A stretch of DNA of 64,000 nucleotides. Origin: Microbacterium sp. A20. GTDB taxonomy: Bacteria > Actinomycetota > Actinomycetes > Actinomycetales > Microbacteriaceae. Of this stretch, positions 46,275 through 53,669 are shown piece after piece. Each line of letters begins with the position of its first letter. The stretch's first letter is position 1. The DNA is taken from assembly GCF_004794515.1 (NCBI RefSeq), contig NZ_SSDF01000074.1, positions 62,001-126,000 of the forward strand, written 5' to 3'. The translations under genes and the position numbers were made by a program. The notes under the pieces were generated by a model. The model was not told the DNA's origin. It searched no databases and saw nothing but the letters and a program-made list of their open reading frames with translations.

Positions 46275-48044
46275 CTATCCGAACTTGGGAAGGAGCTCGT
46301 CCATCGGGACAGAGGACGGCATCACGCGATACGTTTTCATCACCTGCGTCATCGCCTTCTGGAAGGCGGATGCGGTGGCCGCGGACGATACAACCTTAGT
46401 CGGCTCGTCGAGGGTGACCACGACGACGTACTGGGGATCGTCCACCGGCGCGAAGCCGACCATGCTGGTGTAGTACACGCCGTTCTTGTAGCCGCCGTTG
46501 ACGGGGTCTGCGACCTGAGCGGTACCGGTCTTGCTCGTCACACGGTAGCCGGGGACCTGGATCCGCTCGGCGTTACCACCCTGAACGGCGACGTTCTCGA
46601 GCATGCGCGTGATCTCGGACGCGGTCTGCTTCTCGATGATCTGCTCGTGCTTCGGCTTGTCGGGCGAGGCGACGCTGCCGTCCGCCTTCGTGCACGACTC
46701 GACCAGCGAGAGGTCGATCTTCTCACCGCCGTTGGCGATCGCCTGGTACGCGCCGGCGAGCTGCGCGGCTGTGACCGTGTAGTACTGGCCGAACGTCGTC
46801 GTGTAGAGCGACTGGCTGTCCCATTCGCTGACCGGGTGCAGCGTGCCCCCGACCTCGGAGGGGAAGTCGATCGTCTTGTGCCCGACCCCGAACCGCTCCA
46901 GGTAGTCGTAGCGCACCTCGGGACTCACCATGGTGCCGAACTTCGACAGCGCGACGTTCGACGAGTCGATGAGCCCGCCGGCGAGGGTGTAGTTGTACGC
47001 CGGGTGGTTGAACGCGTCGTTGATGACCGCGCCGTTGGGGAATGTCTCCCGCGACGACGCCGTGACCGTGCTCAGGGGCGTGAGCCCGGCACCCTCGATG
47101 GCGGCGGCGGCGGTGATCGCCTTGAAGGTCGACCCCGGCTCGAAATCCCTGTGGAAGATCTGGCTGTATCGCGTCTCCGGCGTCGAGGAGTCGAGGTCGT
47201 TGGGGTCCAGGGACGGCCACTCGGCCGCCGCACGGATCTTCCCGGTCTTCACCTCGACGACGGTGACGGTGCCGCCCTTGGCACCCTGCTTCCGCGCCTC
47301 TTCGCCGACCATCTGCTGCAGATACCACTGCAGATCACTGTTGATGGTGAGCTGCACCGAACCGCCGTCGACGGCCTCCACCGTGCGCTCGCTGCCCGGG
47401 ATCACCACGCCGTTCGCGCCTCGGCGGTACGACTCCTCGCCATCGATCGGCGCAAGGCACTCCTCGCCCAGCTGCTCGACACCGGCCTGGGCGGTCCCCG
47501 AGCCGTCGAGGAAGCCGAGGACGTTGCCGGCGACCGCGCCGTTCGGGTAGACGCGGGTCTCTCTCGCCTCCATGTGGAGGTAGGCGAGCTTCAGGTCGCG
47601 CAGCTCGATGTACTGCTCGGTGGTGAGGGATTTCTTCAGCGGCGCGTACTGACTCTGCGAATCCTTCGCGAGTGCGTCGGCGACGAGCGCGCGCACCTCG
47701 TCGCCCGTCTGCCCGGTGATGGCCGCGATCTTCTCGGACGCCTCCGCCCAGGGCACCTTCGGATCCTTCTCCTCGAACTGCGTGATGACGAGCGGGCTGA
47801 GTTGCGCGTCGTACACCATGACGCTCGATGCGAGGACGGTGCCACCGGCATCGACGACCGAGCCGCGCTGTCCGGAGATCGTGTCCCCCACGCCGATCTT
47901 GGTGAGCGACTGCGCGACGTGCTCGTCAGCGCTCACGACCTGGATGTCGACGAGGCGCACCACGAAGGCCGCCAGCACGGACAGGATGACGGCGAGGGCG
48001 ACGACGGTGCGTCGCCGCGGTCCGCGGGTGGCTCGTGTCGTCAT
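46275..48044 (-). CDS. ftsI: penicillin-binding protein FtsI/PBP3
   Basis: FtsI-type class B transpeptidase, 589 residues. An N-terminal membrane anchor (about residues 12-35) is followed by the dimerisation domain with GQRGSVVDAGGTVLA and RVYPNGAVAGNVLGF. The transpeptidase domain has the nucleophile serine in GSTFKAITAA (SxxK), SSNVALSKFG (SxN) and YRVTSKTGTAQV (KTG). It cross-links septal peptidoglycan. It ends 27 bases before murF and starts 25 bases after the ftsL-like gene. Confidence 0.94.
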   Translation of the reverse strand: MTTRATRGPRRRTVVALAVILSVLAAFVVRLVDIQVVSADEHVAQSLTKIGVGDTISGQRGSVVDAGGTVLASSVMVYDAQLSPLVITQFEEKDPKVPWAEASEKIAAITGQTGDEVRALVADALAKDSQSQYAPLKKSLTTEQYIELRDLKLAYLHMEARETRVYPNGAVAGNVLGFLDGSGTAQAGVEQLGEECLAPIDGEESYRRGANGVVIPGSERTVEAVDGGSVQLTINSDLQWYLQQMVGEEARKQGAKGGTVTVVEVKTGKIRAAAEWPSLDPNDLDSSTPETRYSQIFHRDFEPGSTFKAITAAAAIEGAGLTPLSTVTASSRETFPNGAVINDAFNHPAYNYTLAGGLIDSSNVALSKFGTMVSPEVRYDYLERFGVGHKTIDFPSEVGGTLHPVSEWDSQSLYTTTFGQYYTVTAAQLAGAYQAIANGGEKIDLSLVESCTKADGSVASPDKPKHEQIIEKQTASEITRMLENVAVQGGNAERIQVPGYRVTSKTGTAQVADPVNGGYKNGVYYTSMVGFAPVDDPQYVVVVTLDEPTKVVSSAATASAFQKAMTQVMKTYRVMPSSVPMDELLPKFG

Positions 48045-48069
48045 GGCTTTCTCCGTCGATCGTGTGTGT

Positions 48070-48630
48070 TCAGCGTGTCGTGGGGCTCGGGAGTCCGTCG
48101 GTGATCGCCGGCGGCAGGTCCTGAGTGGTCTGGCCCGTCGCTCCTGCATCGGTCGCCGTCTTCGTCGGCGTGGGCTTGACGATGAGCGAGTTGCTCACCG
48201 CACCCGCGCCTCCGGGGTTGACGGTGGAAGTCCAGTCCGCGCCCGCGCCGGTGCCGAACACCGTTCCATCGCTGAGGCGCAGGTACGACGGCGATCCCGC
48301 CACCACCATCCCGAGCCCCGCCGCGCTGTTGGCGAGCACCTGGGGTGAGCTCAGCCCGGTGAGCTCCTCCTGGAGCGCGTGGGTCTGCAGATTCAGTTCA
48401 CGCTGCTGGGATGTGAGGCCGGCGAGCGTGAAGGAGTCCTGCGTGATCGCGAGCGACAGCGCGACCTGGACCGCGCCGATGGCCAGGGCACCGCCCAGGG
48501 CGACCAGTGCGTACGCGAGCTTGGGTTTGCGTCGGATGGCAGGCTGGGTGACCGGTTGAAGCCTCCGCTGCGGCTCACGTGCCGGGGCGACCGGCTGGAC
48601 CGGTTTGCGGACGACGGCGTTCAGGCTCAT
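48070..48630 (-). CDS. FtsL-like small divisome membrane protein
   Basis: Product of 186 residues in the FtsL position between rsmH and ftsI. A basic N-terminus precedes one membrane segment (about residues 38-62). A short coiled coil follows ([22 protein letters not shown]), then a conserved [15 protein letters not shown] motif that fits FtsL/FtsB-type proteins. The rest is a Pro/Thr-rich tail. Sequence identity to FtsL is weak, so position and topology carry the call. The ATG overlaps the rsmH stop by four bases. Confidence 0.75.
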   Translation of the reverse strand: MSLNAVVRKPVQPVAPAREPQRRLQPVTQPAIRRKPKLAYALVALGGALAIGAVQVALSLAITQDSFTLAGLTSQQRELNLQTHALQEELTGLSSPQVLANSAAGLGMVVAGSPSYLRLSDGTVFGTGAGADWTSTVNPGGAGAVSNSLIVKPTPTKTATDAGATGQTTQDLPPAITDGLPSPTTR

Positions 48631-49565
48631 GCGCTCTCCCGCAGCTTCTCGGCGGCGCGAAGACGCACCGGGATCGCACGCGGATTGCGCGCGCGTTCTT
48701 CGTCGGAGGCGAGTTCCGCCCCCTTGGTGAGGATGCGGAACTTCGGCGCATGCTCGGGAAGCTCGACAGGGAGCCCTGCCGGAGCCGTCGAAGCTGCGGC
48801 AGCGGCGAACGCCTGCTTGACCAGGCGGTCCTCGAGCGACTGGTACGACATCACCACGATGCGTCCGCCGACACCGAGCGCGTCCATCGCGGACGGGATC
48901 GCGTCGGCGAGCACGTTGAGCTCCGTGTTCACCTCGATGCGCAGGGCCTGGAACACGCGCTTGGCCGGATGCCCGGCGCGCTGAGCAGCAGCCGGAGTCG
49001 CGGCGATCAGGATCTCGACCAGCTGGCCGGAGCGGGTGATCGGCTGCTTCTGCCGGGCGTCGATGATGAAGCGCGCGTAACGACCGGCGAGCTTCTCCTC
49101 GCCGTACCGCTCGAAGATGCGCCGCAGATTGCCCTCGCTGTACGTGGCGATCACGTCGGCCGCCGTGACGCCCTTGGTCTGATCCATCCGCATGTCGAGC
49201 GGTGCATCCTTCGAATACGCGAACCCGCGCTCGGCCTCATCCAGCTGCAGCGAGGAGACCCCGAGATCGAAGAGGATGCCCGCCGCGCCCTGGGCGTGCA
49301 GGCCGATCTCGTCGTACACCGTGTGCACGAGCGTGACGCGGTCCTTGAAGCGGGCGAGCCGCTCCCCCGCGATGCGCAGGGCGTCGGTGTCGCGGTCGAG
49401 CCCGACGAGACGAATGTTCGGGAAGCGCTCGAGCAGCGCCTCCGAGTGGCCGCCCATGCCGAGCGTGGCATCGACGAGCACCGCTCCGTCCGCCTGGAGG
49501 GCAGGAGCGAGCAGCTCGACGCAGCGGTCGAGCAGTACGGGGGTGTGAATGTCTCGGAGGTTCAT
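48627..49565 (-). CDS. rsmH: 16S rRNA m4C1402 N4-methyltransferase RsmH
   Basis: RsmH (MraW), 312 residues, methylates N4 of C1402 in 16S rRNA. The SAM site is [15 protein letters not shown], followed by [15 protein letters not shown]. The family end is seen in [22 protein letters not shown] and [13 protein letters not shown]. It follows mraZ by 102 bases and starts the tight part of the dcw operon, with the ftsL-like gene overlapping by four bases. Confidence 0.95.
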   Translation of the reverse strand: MNLRDIHTPVLLDRCVELLAPALQADGAVLVDATLGMGGHSEALLERFPNIRLVGLDRDTDALRIAGERLARFKDRVTLVHTVYDEIGLHAQGAAGILFDLGVSSLQLDEAERGFAYSKDAPLDMRMDQTKGVTAADVIATYSEGNLRRIFERYGEEKLAGRYARFIIDARQKQPITRSGQLVEILIAATPAAAQRAGHPAKRVFQALRIEVNTELNVLADAIPSAMDALGVGGRIVVMSYQSLEDRLVKQAFAAAAASTAPAGLPVELPEHAPKFRILTKGAELASDEERARNPRAIPVRLRAAEKLRESA

Positions 49566-49667
49566 GATCTTTCTCGGGGTGACCTTCGGCTCTGATCCCC
49601 CTCCGCTTCTCGACCCGGCACCGGGGAAGTGTGTCGGGGCGGGAGCGGCGGGGCATCACAGCCGTGG

Positions 49668-50099
49668 TCAGAAGAGTCCCGGAATCACCTCCTGCTCGAG
49701 GTCGGAGTAGGTCTCCTCGCCGGCGGCGAGGTAGGCGTTCCAGCTCTCGGCATCCCAGATCTCGGCGTGGGCGCCGACTCCGGTGACGATGAGCTCCTTC
49801 TGCAGTCCTGCGTACTGACGCAGATGCGCGGGGATGGTGATGCGGTTCTGGCTGTCGGGCATCTCCGCGCTCGCACCGGAGAGGAACAGTCGCATGAAGT
49901 CACGCGCCTGCTTGTTGGCGAGCGGGGCCTGGCGGATCCGCTCGTGCATCGTCTCGAATTCGGCCGTGCTGAACACGTAGAGGCAACGCTCCTGGCCACG
50001 CGTGACGACGATGCCGCCGCCGAGGTCCTCGCGGAATTTCGCAGGAAGGATGACCCGTCCTTTGTCGTCCAGCTTCGGTGAGTGCGTACCCAGCAACAT
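49668..50099 (-). CDS. mraZ: transcriptional regulator MraZ
   Basis: MraZ, 143 residues, with two SpoVT/AbrB-type domains: [23 protein letters not shown] and [16 protein letters not shown]. Each contains the DxxGR/NR-type loop. It forms a ring that binds repeats upstream of its own operon and adjusts dcw expression. Three 10-bp repeats at 50141-50170 are in place. The ATG at 50097-50099 has GGGGG upstream. Confidence 0.95.
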   Translation of the reverse strand: MLLGTHSPKLDDKGRVILPAKFREDLGGGIVVTRGQERCLYVFSTAEFETMHERIRQAPLANKQARDFMRLFLSGASAEMPDSQNRITIPAHLRQYAGLQKELIVTGVGAHAEIWDAESWNAYLAAGEETYSDLEQEVIPGLF

Positions 50100-50140
50100 C
50101 GGCCATCACCCCCTCTCCGTCCGGCCAACTCGAGGTGCGC

Positions 50141-50170
50141 CCCACTTTACTCCACTTTCCTCCACTTACC
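50141..50170 (-). promoter_or_regulatory. MraZ-type operator, three direct 10-bp repeats
   Basis: On the plus strand CCCACTTTAC, TCCACTTTCC and TCCACTTACC follow each other with exact 10-base steps. On the minus strand this reads as three copies of AAGTGGR. MraZ proteins bind series of about 10-base-spaced GTG-containing boxes upstream of mraZ (family knowledge), so autoregulation of the dcw operon is likely. Confidence 0.8.
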
Positions 50171-50221
50171 TACGACCAATCCGCAGAATCAGGGGCGAGG
50201 ACAATTCGGGCGCGCCAGAGA

Positions 50222-50239
50222 ACCGCGGAATTCCGCGGT
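50222..50239. repeat. 18-base perfect palindrome
   Basis: ACCGCGGAATTCCGCGGT is its own reverse complement across all 18 bases. It directly adjoins the GTGGAG repeat cluster and lies midway between the mraZ promoter and the DUF3040 terminator. It has no coding role; a protein-binding site or fortuitous palindrome are both possible. Confidence 0.6.
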
Positions 50240-50264
50240 GGAGGAAGGTGGAGCGCCAGTGGAG
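50238..50264 (+). promoter_or_regulatory. second cluster of three GTGGAG repeats, opposite orientation to the mraZ boxes
   Basis: GTGGAG occurs at 50238, 50248 and 50259 on the plus strand, spaced 10 and 11 bases. The mraZ boxes contain the same GTGGAG core on the minus strand, about 70-100 bases away. This could be an auxiliary MraZ site that bends DNA between two clusters, or a remnant. No plus-strand gene follows before the terminator. Confidence 0.5.
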
Positions 50265-50285
50265 GATCAGCGAGGGGTCGCGTTA

Positions 50286-50326
50286 ACGACAGAAGCCCGG
50301 ATGCTCAGCATCCGGGCTTCTGTCGT
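50286..50326 (-). terminator. hairpin terminator downstream of the DUF3040 gene
   Basis: A 19-base perfect stem runs from ACGACAGAAGCCCGGATGC to GCATCCGGGCTTCTGTCGT with a TCA loop. It lies 16 bases after the stop of the DUF3040 gene and insulates it from the dcw operon on the same strand. Confidence 0.85.
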
Positions 50327-50341
50327 GAAAGATCTGGGGGG

Positions 50342-50716
50342 TCAGTGACCGTCCTGGCGCCGATCCCAGCGGTCGTTCATCCGATCCATGAACGAGGCGG
50401 AATCCTGACGCTTCGAGGCGGTGCGTTCACGAGGCTCTGCGGGAGTCGATCGGCGCACGGGCATGACGGCGATCATGACGCCGGCGAGCATCGCCGCGAA
50501 TCCGATCACACCGACCACGATGCCCCACACTCCGCCGAGGATGACACCGGCCACGAGGCCGCCGACTCCGGCGAGCAGAAGGAGAGCACCGTAGACCAGA
50601 TTTCGGTAGCTCAGTGCACGGTCGCCGGACGGCGCGCTGACGACGTCGGCATCGTTGTGAAGGAGATGGCGTTCCATCTCGTCGAGCAGACGCTGCTCCT
50701 GTTCGGAGAGTGGCAT
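50342..50716 (-). CDS. DUF3040 family membrane protein
   Basis: DUF3040 protein, 124 residues. The amphipathic N-terminus MPLSEQEQRLLDEMERHL is the family mark. Two membrane segments lie at about 41-62 and 65-86 and are rich in Gly and Val. The charged tail ends MDRMNDRWDRRQDGH. The function is unknown; it is often encoded upstream of mraZ in actinobacteria. The ATG at 50714-50716 matches the family start. Confidence 0.9.
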   Translation of the reverse strand: MPLSEQEQRLLDEMERHLLHNDADVVSAPSGDRALSYRNLVYGALLLLAGVGGLVAGVILGGVWGIVVGVIGFAAMLAGVMIAVMPVRRSTPAEPRERTASKRQDSASFMDRMNDRWDRRQDGH

Positions 50717-50800
50717 TTCGTCCCCCTCGGGTATCGTGCGTTCCATTCTACGCGCGCCCGGGCTTCCGGGGCTAGCAGTTCGATGTCCCCATGCTTTACG

Positions 50801-50806
50801 TATGCT
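50801..50806 (+). promoter_or_regulatory. -10 hexamer TATGCT, 7 bases before the prenyl synthase GTG
   Basis: TATGCT fits the -10 consensus and is seven bases before the GTG at 50814. GGGAG in between is only two bases from the start, too close to serve as a ribosome binding site. Confidence 0.45.
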
Positions 50807-50813
50807 GGGAGTC

Positions 50814-51902
50814 GTGCCGTCTTCCTCCCCCGTCCCCGGTGCGGTCGCCGCGCGCCTCGACCGATTCCTCACCCGGATGCGCGAGGAATCCTCGGAGTAC
50901 GGACCGGATGCCGCCTCTTTCCTTGATGCCGCTGCCGGCACGCTCGAAGGAGGGAAGCGCCTTCGCGCCCGGTTCTGCCATGCCGGATGGCGCGCCGTCG
51001 CCCGCTTCGACGACCGCGATGCGAACGAGACCGACGCCCTGTGGGACGTCTGCACCGCACTCGAGATCTTCCAGTCGGCCGCCCTCGTGCACGACGACTT
51101 GATCGACAACTCGGATACACGCCGCGGGCGGCCTGCCGCCCATCGCGCGCTCGAGGCGGCGCATCGGTCCGCCGGCTGGTCGGGAGACGGCGAGGCCTTC
51201 GGGCGCGCCTCGGCGATCCTCCTCGGAGACCTCCTCGTCGCGTGGAGCGATGACCTGCTCGAGTCCGCGCTGGACGCGCAGCTCCACGCTCGGGCAGTGC
51301 GCTCCGAGTACGCGCGGATGCGACGGGATGTGACCACCGGCCAGTTCCTCGATATCGCCGAGGAGTCGGCCTGGAGCGTCAATGACGGTCGACTCCATGC
51401 CGAGAGGGCGTTGCGCGTCGCGTCGCTCAAATCCGCCCGTTACAGCATCGAGCAGCCGCTGGTCCTGGGCGCCGCCCTCGCCGGCGCCCACGCGGATCAG
51501 ACGGCGGCGCTGCGTCGCTTCGGCCACCCGGTCGGCATGGCGTTCCAGCTCCGCGACGACGTGCTCGGCGTCTTCGGCGATGCCTCCGTCACGGGGAAAC
51601 CCGCCGGGGATGATCTCCGTGAAGGCAAGCGCACCGTTCTCGTCGCACTCACCCGGCAGACTCTGGACGCATCGGCGAGGAACCTCCTGGACGAGATGCT
51701 CGGCGACCCGGACCTGACGGCGCAGCAGGTGTCGTTCCTGCAGGCCACCATCGCCGACTCCGGTGCACTGGACAAGGTGGAGGCGATGATCGCCGAATAC
51801 GCTCGCGAAGCAGACCGGGCCCTATCCGGCGCACGGCTCGACAACGCCGCGGTCGGCGATCTGCGCGAGCTCGCGCGAGCCGCCACCGTGCGCTCAGCCT
51901 GA
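50814..51902 (+). CDS. polyprenyl diphosphate synthase (geranylgeranyl/IdsA-like)
   Basis: Trans-prenyltransferase, 362 residues, extends isoprenoid diphosphates. The first Asp-rich motif is LVHDDLIDNSDTRRG and the second is QLRDDVLGVFGD, with GKPAGDDLREGKRT between the second motif and the C-terminus. Chain length cannot be read with confidence. The start GTG at 50814 is preferred because TATGCT lies seven bases before it; an ATG four codons earlier is the alternative. It matches idsA2 in the similar M. tuberculosis gene order. It converges on the next gene 12 bases away. Confidence 0.88.
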   Translation: MPSSSPVPGAVAARLDRFLTRMREESSEYGPDAASFLDAAAGTLEGGKRLRARFCHAGWRAVARFDDRDANETDALWDVCTALEIFQSAALVHDDLIDNSDTRRGRPAAHRALEAAHRSAGWSGDGEAFGRASAILLGDLLVAWSDDLLESALDAQLHARAVRSEYARMRRDVTTGQFLDIAEESAWSVNDGRLHAERALRVASLKSARYSIEQPLVLGAALAGAHADQTAALRRFGHPVGMAFQLRDDVLGVFGDASVTGKPAGDDLREGKRTVLVALTRQTLDASARNLLDEMLGDPDLTAQQVSFLQATIADSGALDKVEAMIAEYAREADRALSGARLDNAAVGDLRELARAATVRSA

Positions 51903-51908
51903 CGTCGG

Positions 51909-51923
51909 CTCGCCTCAGGCGAG
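51909..51923. terminator. short hairpin between convergent genes, possible weak terminator
   Basis: CTCGCC (51909-51914) pairs with GGCGAG (51918-51923) around TCA, which is the stop codon of the Rv2175c-like gene on the minus strand. The stem is only six bases with no T run, so termination may be weak. Confidence 0.35.
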
Positions 51924-52274
51924 GGTGCGCGCGAGTCGCCGGACCGCGCTCTTGTGGCCGGCCAGCAGCGCATCGATCGGCGATCGGCCGAGGGTCTCCT
52001 CCTCCGCGAGGAGCCAGTCGATGAGCTCATCGTCGGTGAAGCCGGCATCCTGGAGCACGATGATCGTTCCCCGCAGCGAGCTGAGCGGATGCCCATCGAC
52101 GATGAACACCGCAGGAACCGCGAAGACGCCGCTGCGACGCGATCCGACCAGATAGTGGTCGTCGATCAGGCGGCGGACACGACCGAGGGGCTCGTCGAGC
52201 ACCTCGACGAGCTCGGGCATCGTCAGCCACGCGACGTCAGCGGCGGCAGGGGTTCCAGCAACGTTCTCAGACAC
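51915..52274 (-). CDS. Rv2175c-like DNA-binding protein
   Basis: Protein of 119 residues resembling Rv2175c of M. tuberculosis. It has a winged helix-turn-helix-like N-terminus (AWLTMPELVEVLDEPLGRVRRLI) and a C-terminal helical domain (GFTDDELIDWLLAEEETLGRSPIDALLAGHKSAVRR). Rv2175c is a substrate of the kinase PknL, and a PASTA kinase lies just downstream here. GTG at 52272-52274 is chosen as start because it begins VSENVAG and the spacing fits; an upstream ATG at 52310 is the alternative. Function in vivo is unknown. Confidence 0.85.
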   Translation of the reverse strand: MSENVAGTPAAADVAWLTMPELVEVLDEPLGRVRRLIDDHYLVGSRRSGVFAVPAVFIVDGHPLSSLRGTIIVLQDAGFTDDELIDWLLAEEETLGRSPIDALLAGHKSAVRRLARTLA

Positions 52275-52310
52275 GTTGCCAACTATCTCATCTCTGCACG
52301 GGCGTCGCAT

Positions 52311-52364
52311 GTCACCCCTCCAGTCACATCTGTCACTTGCGTCACTTCTGTTGACTTCCGTTTA
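52311..52364 (+). promoter_or_regulatory. tandem GTCAC-type repeats in the LysM gene promoter region
   Basis: GTCAC begins at 52311, 52323, 52332 and 52341, then GTTGAC at 52350 and GTTTAC at 52360. The core repeats are nine bases apart. MtrA-type response regulators bind direct GTCAC-like repeats before cell-wall hydrolase genes (family knowledge), though usually about eleven bases apart, so the identification is tentative. GTTGACT at 52350 also gives a possible -35. Confidence 0.5.
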
Positions 52365-52404
52365 CATCCGTGTCAGCGTGAAGTGCTCGAAAAGGGGGCC
52401 CGCC

Positions 52405-53592
52405 TTGAGAACCAAGACCGCCACGCGTCGAACGCGAAACCTGCAACTCGGAGTGCCTGCCGCCGTTCTCGGCGCTCTCGCCGCCACTCTCTCCGCGGCG
52501 CCGGCCGATGCCGCAGCGGCCACCGATCTCACCCCGGTCGAACGTCAGCGCAGCACACCCGTACGGGTGGTGCCCGCCCAGGCGGTGCCGGCGAGCTATG
52601 TCGTGCGCCCGGGCGACACGGTCTCATCCATCGCGTCGAGATTCGGGCTCCGCACCGTCGATGTGCTGACCTGGAACCATCTCTCCTGGCGCTCGGTGAT
52701 CTACCCGGGTCAGACCCTCACGCTGCGGACGGCCGCTGCGGCGCCCGCGGCCACCCCTGCCGCTGCTCCCGCGCCGACCGCCGCCGCACACAAGGTGGTC
52801 GCGGGTGACACCGTGTACGCCATCGCACAGAAGTACGGAACCACCGTCGACGCGGTTCTGGCCGCGAACGGGCTCACACGCGCATCGGTGATCTACCCCG
52901 GCCAGAGCCTGGTGGTCGCCGGATCCGCTGCGCCCGCCGCCGCGCCGGCCGCCGCGCCCGCTCCCGCTCCTGCGACTGCAGCCGCCGCGGCCCACACCGT
53001 CGTCGCTGGCGACACCGTCTTCAGCATCGCCCAGAAGTACGGCACCACGACGCAGGCGGTCTTCGCCCTGAACGGACTGGGGCCGACCTCGATCATCTAC
53101 CCCGGTCAGAAGCTCGCCGTCCGTGCGGCTCCGACTCCCGCACCGGCGACAGCCGCAGCAACCACGGGCGGACAGCGGTCGGCGACCCTCGACGGCGAGC
53201 AGGCAGCGAACGCGGCCCTCATCATCCGCGTCGGCCGCGAACTCGGGGTCTCCGATCGGGCGATCGCCATCGCGCTCGCGACCGGCATGGTGGAATCAGG
53301 ACTCCGCAATCTCGACTGGGGCGACCGCGATTCCCTCGGCATCTTCCAGCAGCGTCCGAGCACCGGGTGGGGAACGCCGGCGCAGATCATGGACGCCGAC
53401 CGCAGCACCCGCGTCTTCTACGGCGGTCGGACCGACCCCAACGGACATGTCACGCGCGGCCTGCTCGACGTCGCCGGATGGGAGAGCATGCCTTTCACCT
53501 CCGCCGCGCAGGCCGTGCAGATCTCGGCCTATCCGGACAAGTACGGCCAGTGGGAGACGCAGGCCTACAGCTGGCTCGCCCTCCACGGCTGA
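52405..53592 (+). CDS. secreted LysM peptidoglycan hydrolase
   Basis: Exported wall enzyme, 395 residues. The TTG at 52405 is chosen because GGGGG lies seven bases upstream, and the signal peptide then has normal length (about residues 1-40, cut near PADAAAA). Three LysM domains follow at about 58-102, 130-173 and 200-245; each has the GDTV...IA...YG pattern and ends in a YPGQ motif. Ala/Pro linkers separate them. The C-terminal domain has a lysozyme-like start and a likely catalytic Glu in GMVESGLRNL, plus DSLGIFQQRPS, as in actinobacterial lytic transglycosylase-like proteins. The promoter has tandem GTCAC repeats. Confidence 0.87.
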   Translation: MRTKTATRRTRNLQLGVPAAVLGALAATLSAAPADAAAATDLTPVERQRSTPVRVVPAQAVPASYVVRPGDTVSSIASRFGLRTVDVLTWNHLSWRSVIYPGQTLTLRTAAAAPAATPAAAPAPTAAAHKVVAGDTVYAIAQKYGTTVDAVLAANGLTRASVIYPGQSLVVAGSAAPAAAPAAAPAPAPATAAAAAHTVVAGDTVFSIAQKYGTTTQAVFALNGLGPTSIIYPGQKLAVRAAPTPAPATAAATTGGQRSATLDGEQAANAALIIRVGRELGVSDRAIAIALATGMVESGLRNLDWGDRDSLGIFQQRPSTGWGTPAQIMDADRSTRVFYGGRTDPNGHVTRGLLDVAGWESMPFTSAAQAVQISAYPDKYGQWETQAYSWLALHG

Positions 53593-53657
53593 CCACTTCC
53601 ATAAAATCCGCAGGGTCGAGAGGTGAGCCGCTCCCCTGTCTTTCAGGCAGTTCTCAA

Positions 53658-53663
53658 TAGAAT
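53658..53663 (+). promoter_or_regulatory. -10 hexamer TAGAAT, 6 bases before the kinase start
   Basis: TAGAAT, one base from TATAAT, lies exactly six bases before the GTG at 53670. The -35 region is weak, and no Shine-Dalgarno is present, so a leaderless kinase message is likely. Confidence 0.5.
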
Positions 53664-53669
53664 TCTGAC

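Noticed and set aside
44967..48104. Open frame of about 1045 codons opposite murF and ftsI
   Set aside because: No recognisable domain; the reverse strand carries clear MurF and FtsI motifs.
52311..52364. CRISPR-like repeats
   Set aside because: The repeat unit is five bases with nine-base steps and no spacers of uniform 25-40 bases; it is a promoter-region tandem repeat.
52730..53165. Ala/Pro-rich repeats in the LysM gene as a mobile or slipped repeat
   Set aside because: They are linkers between three intact LysM domains with diverged codons; ordinary domain duplication.
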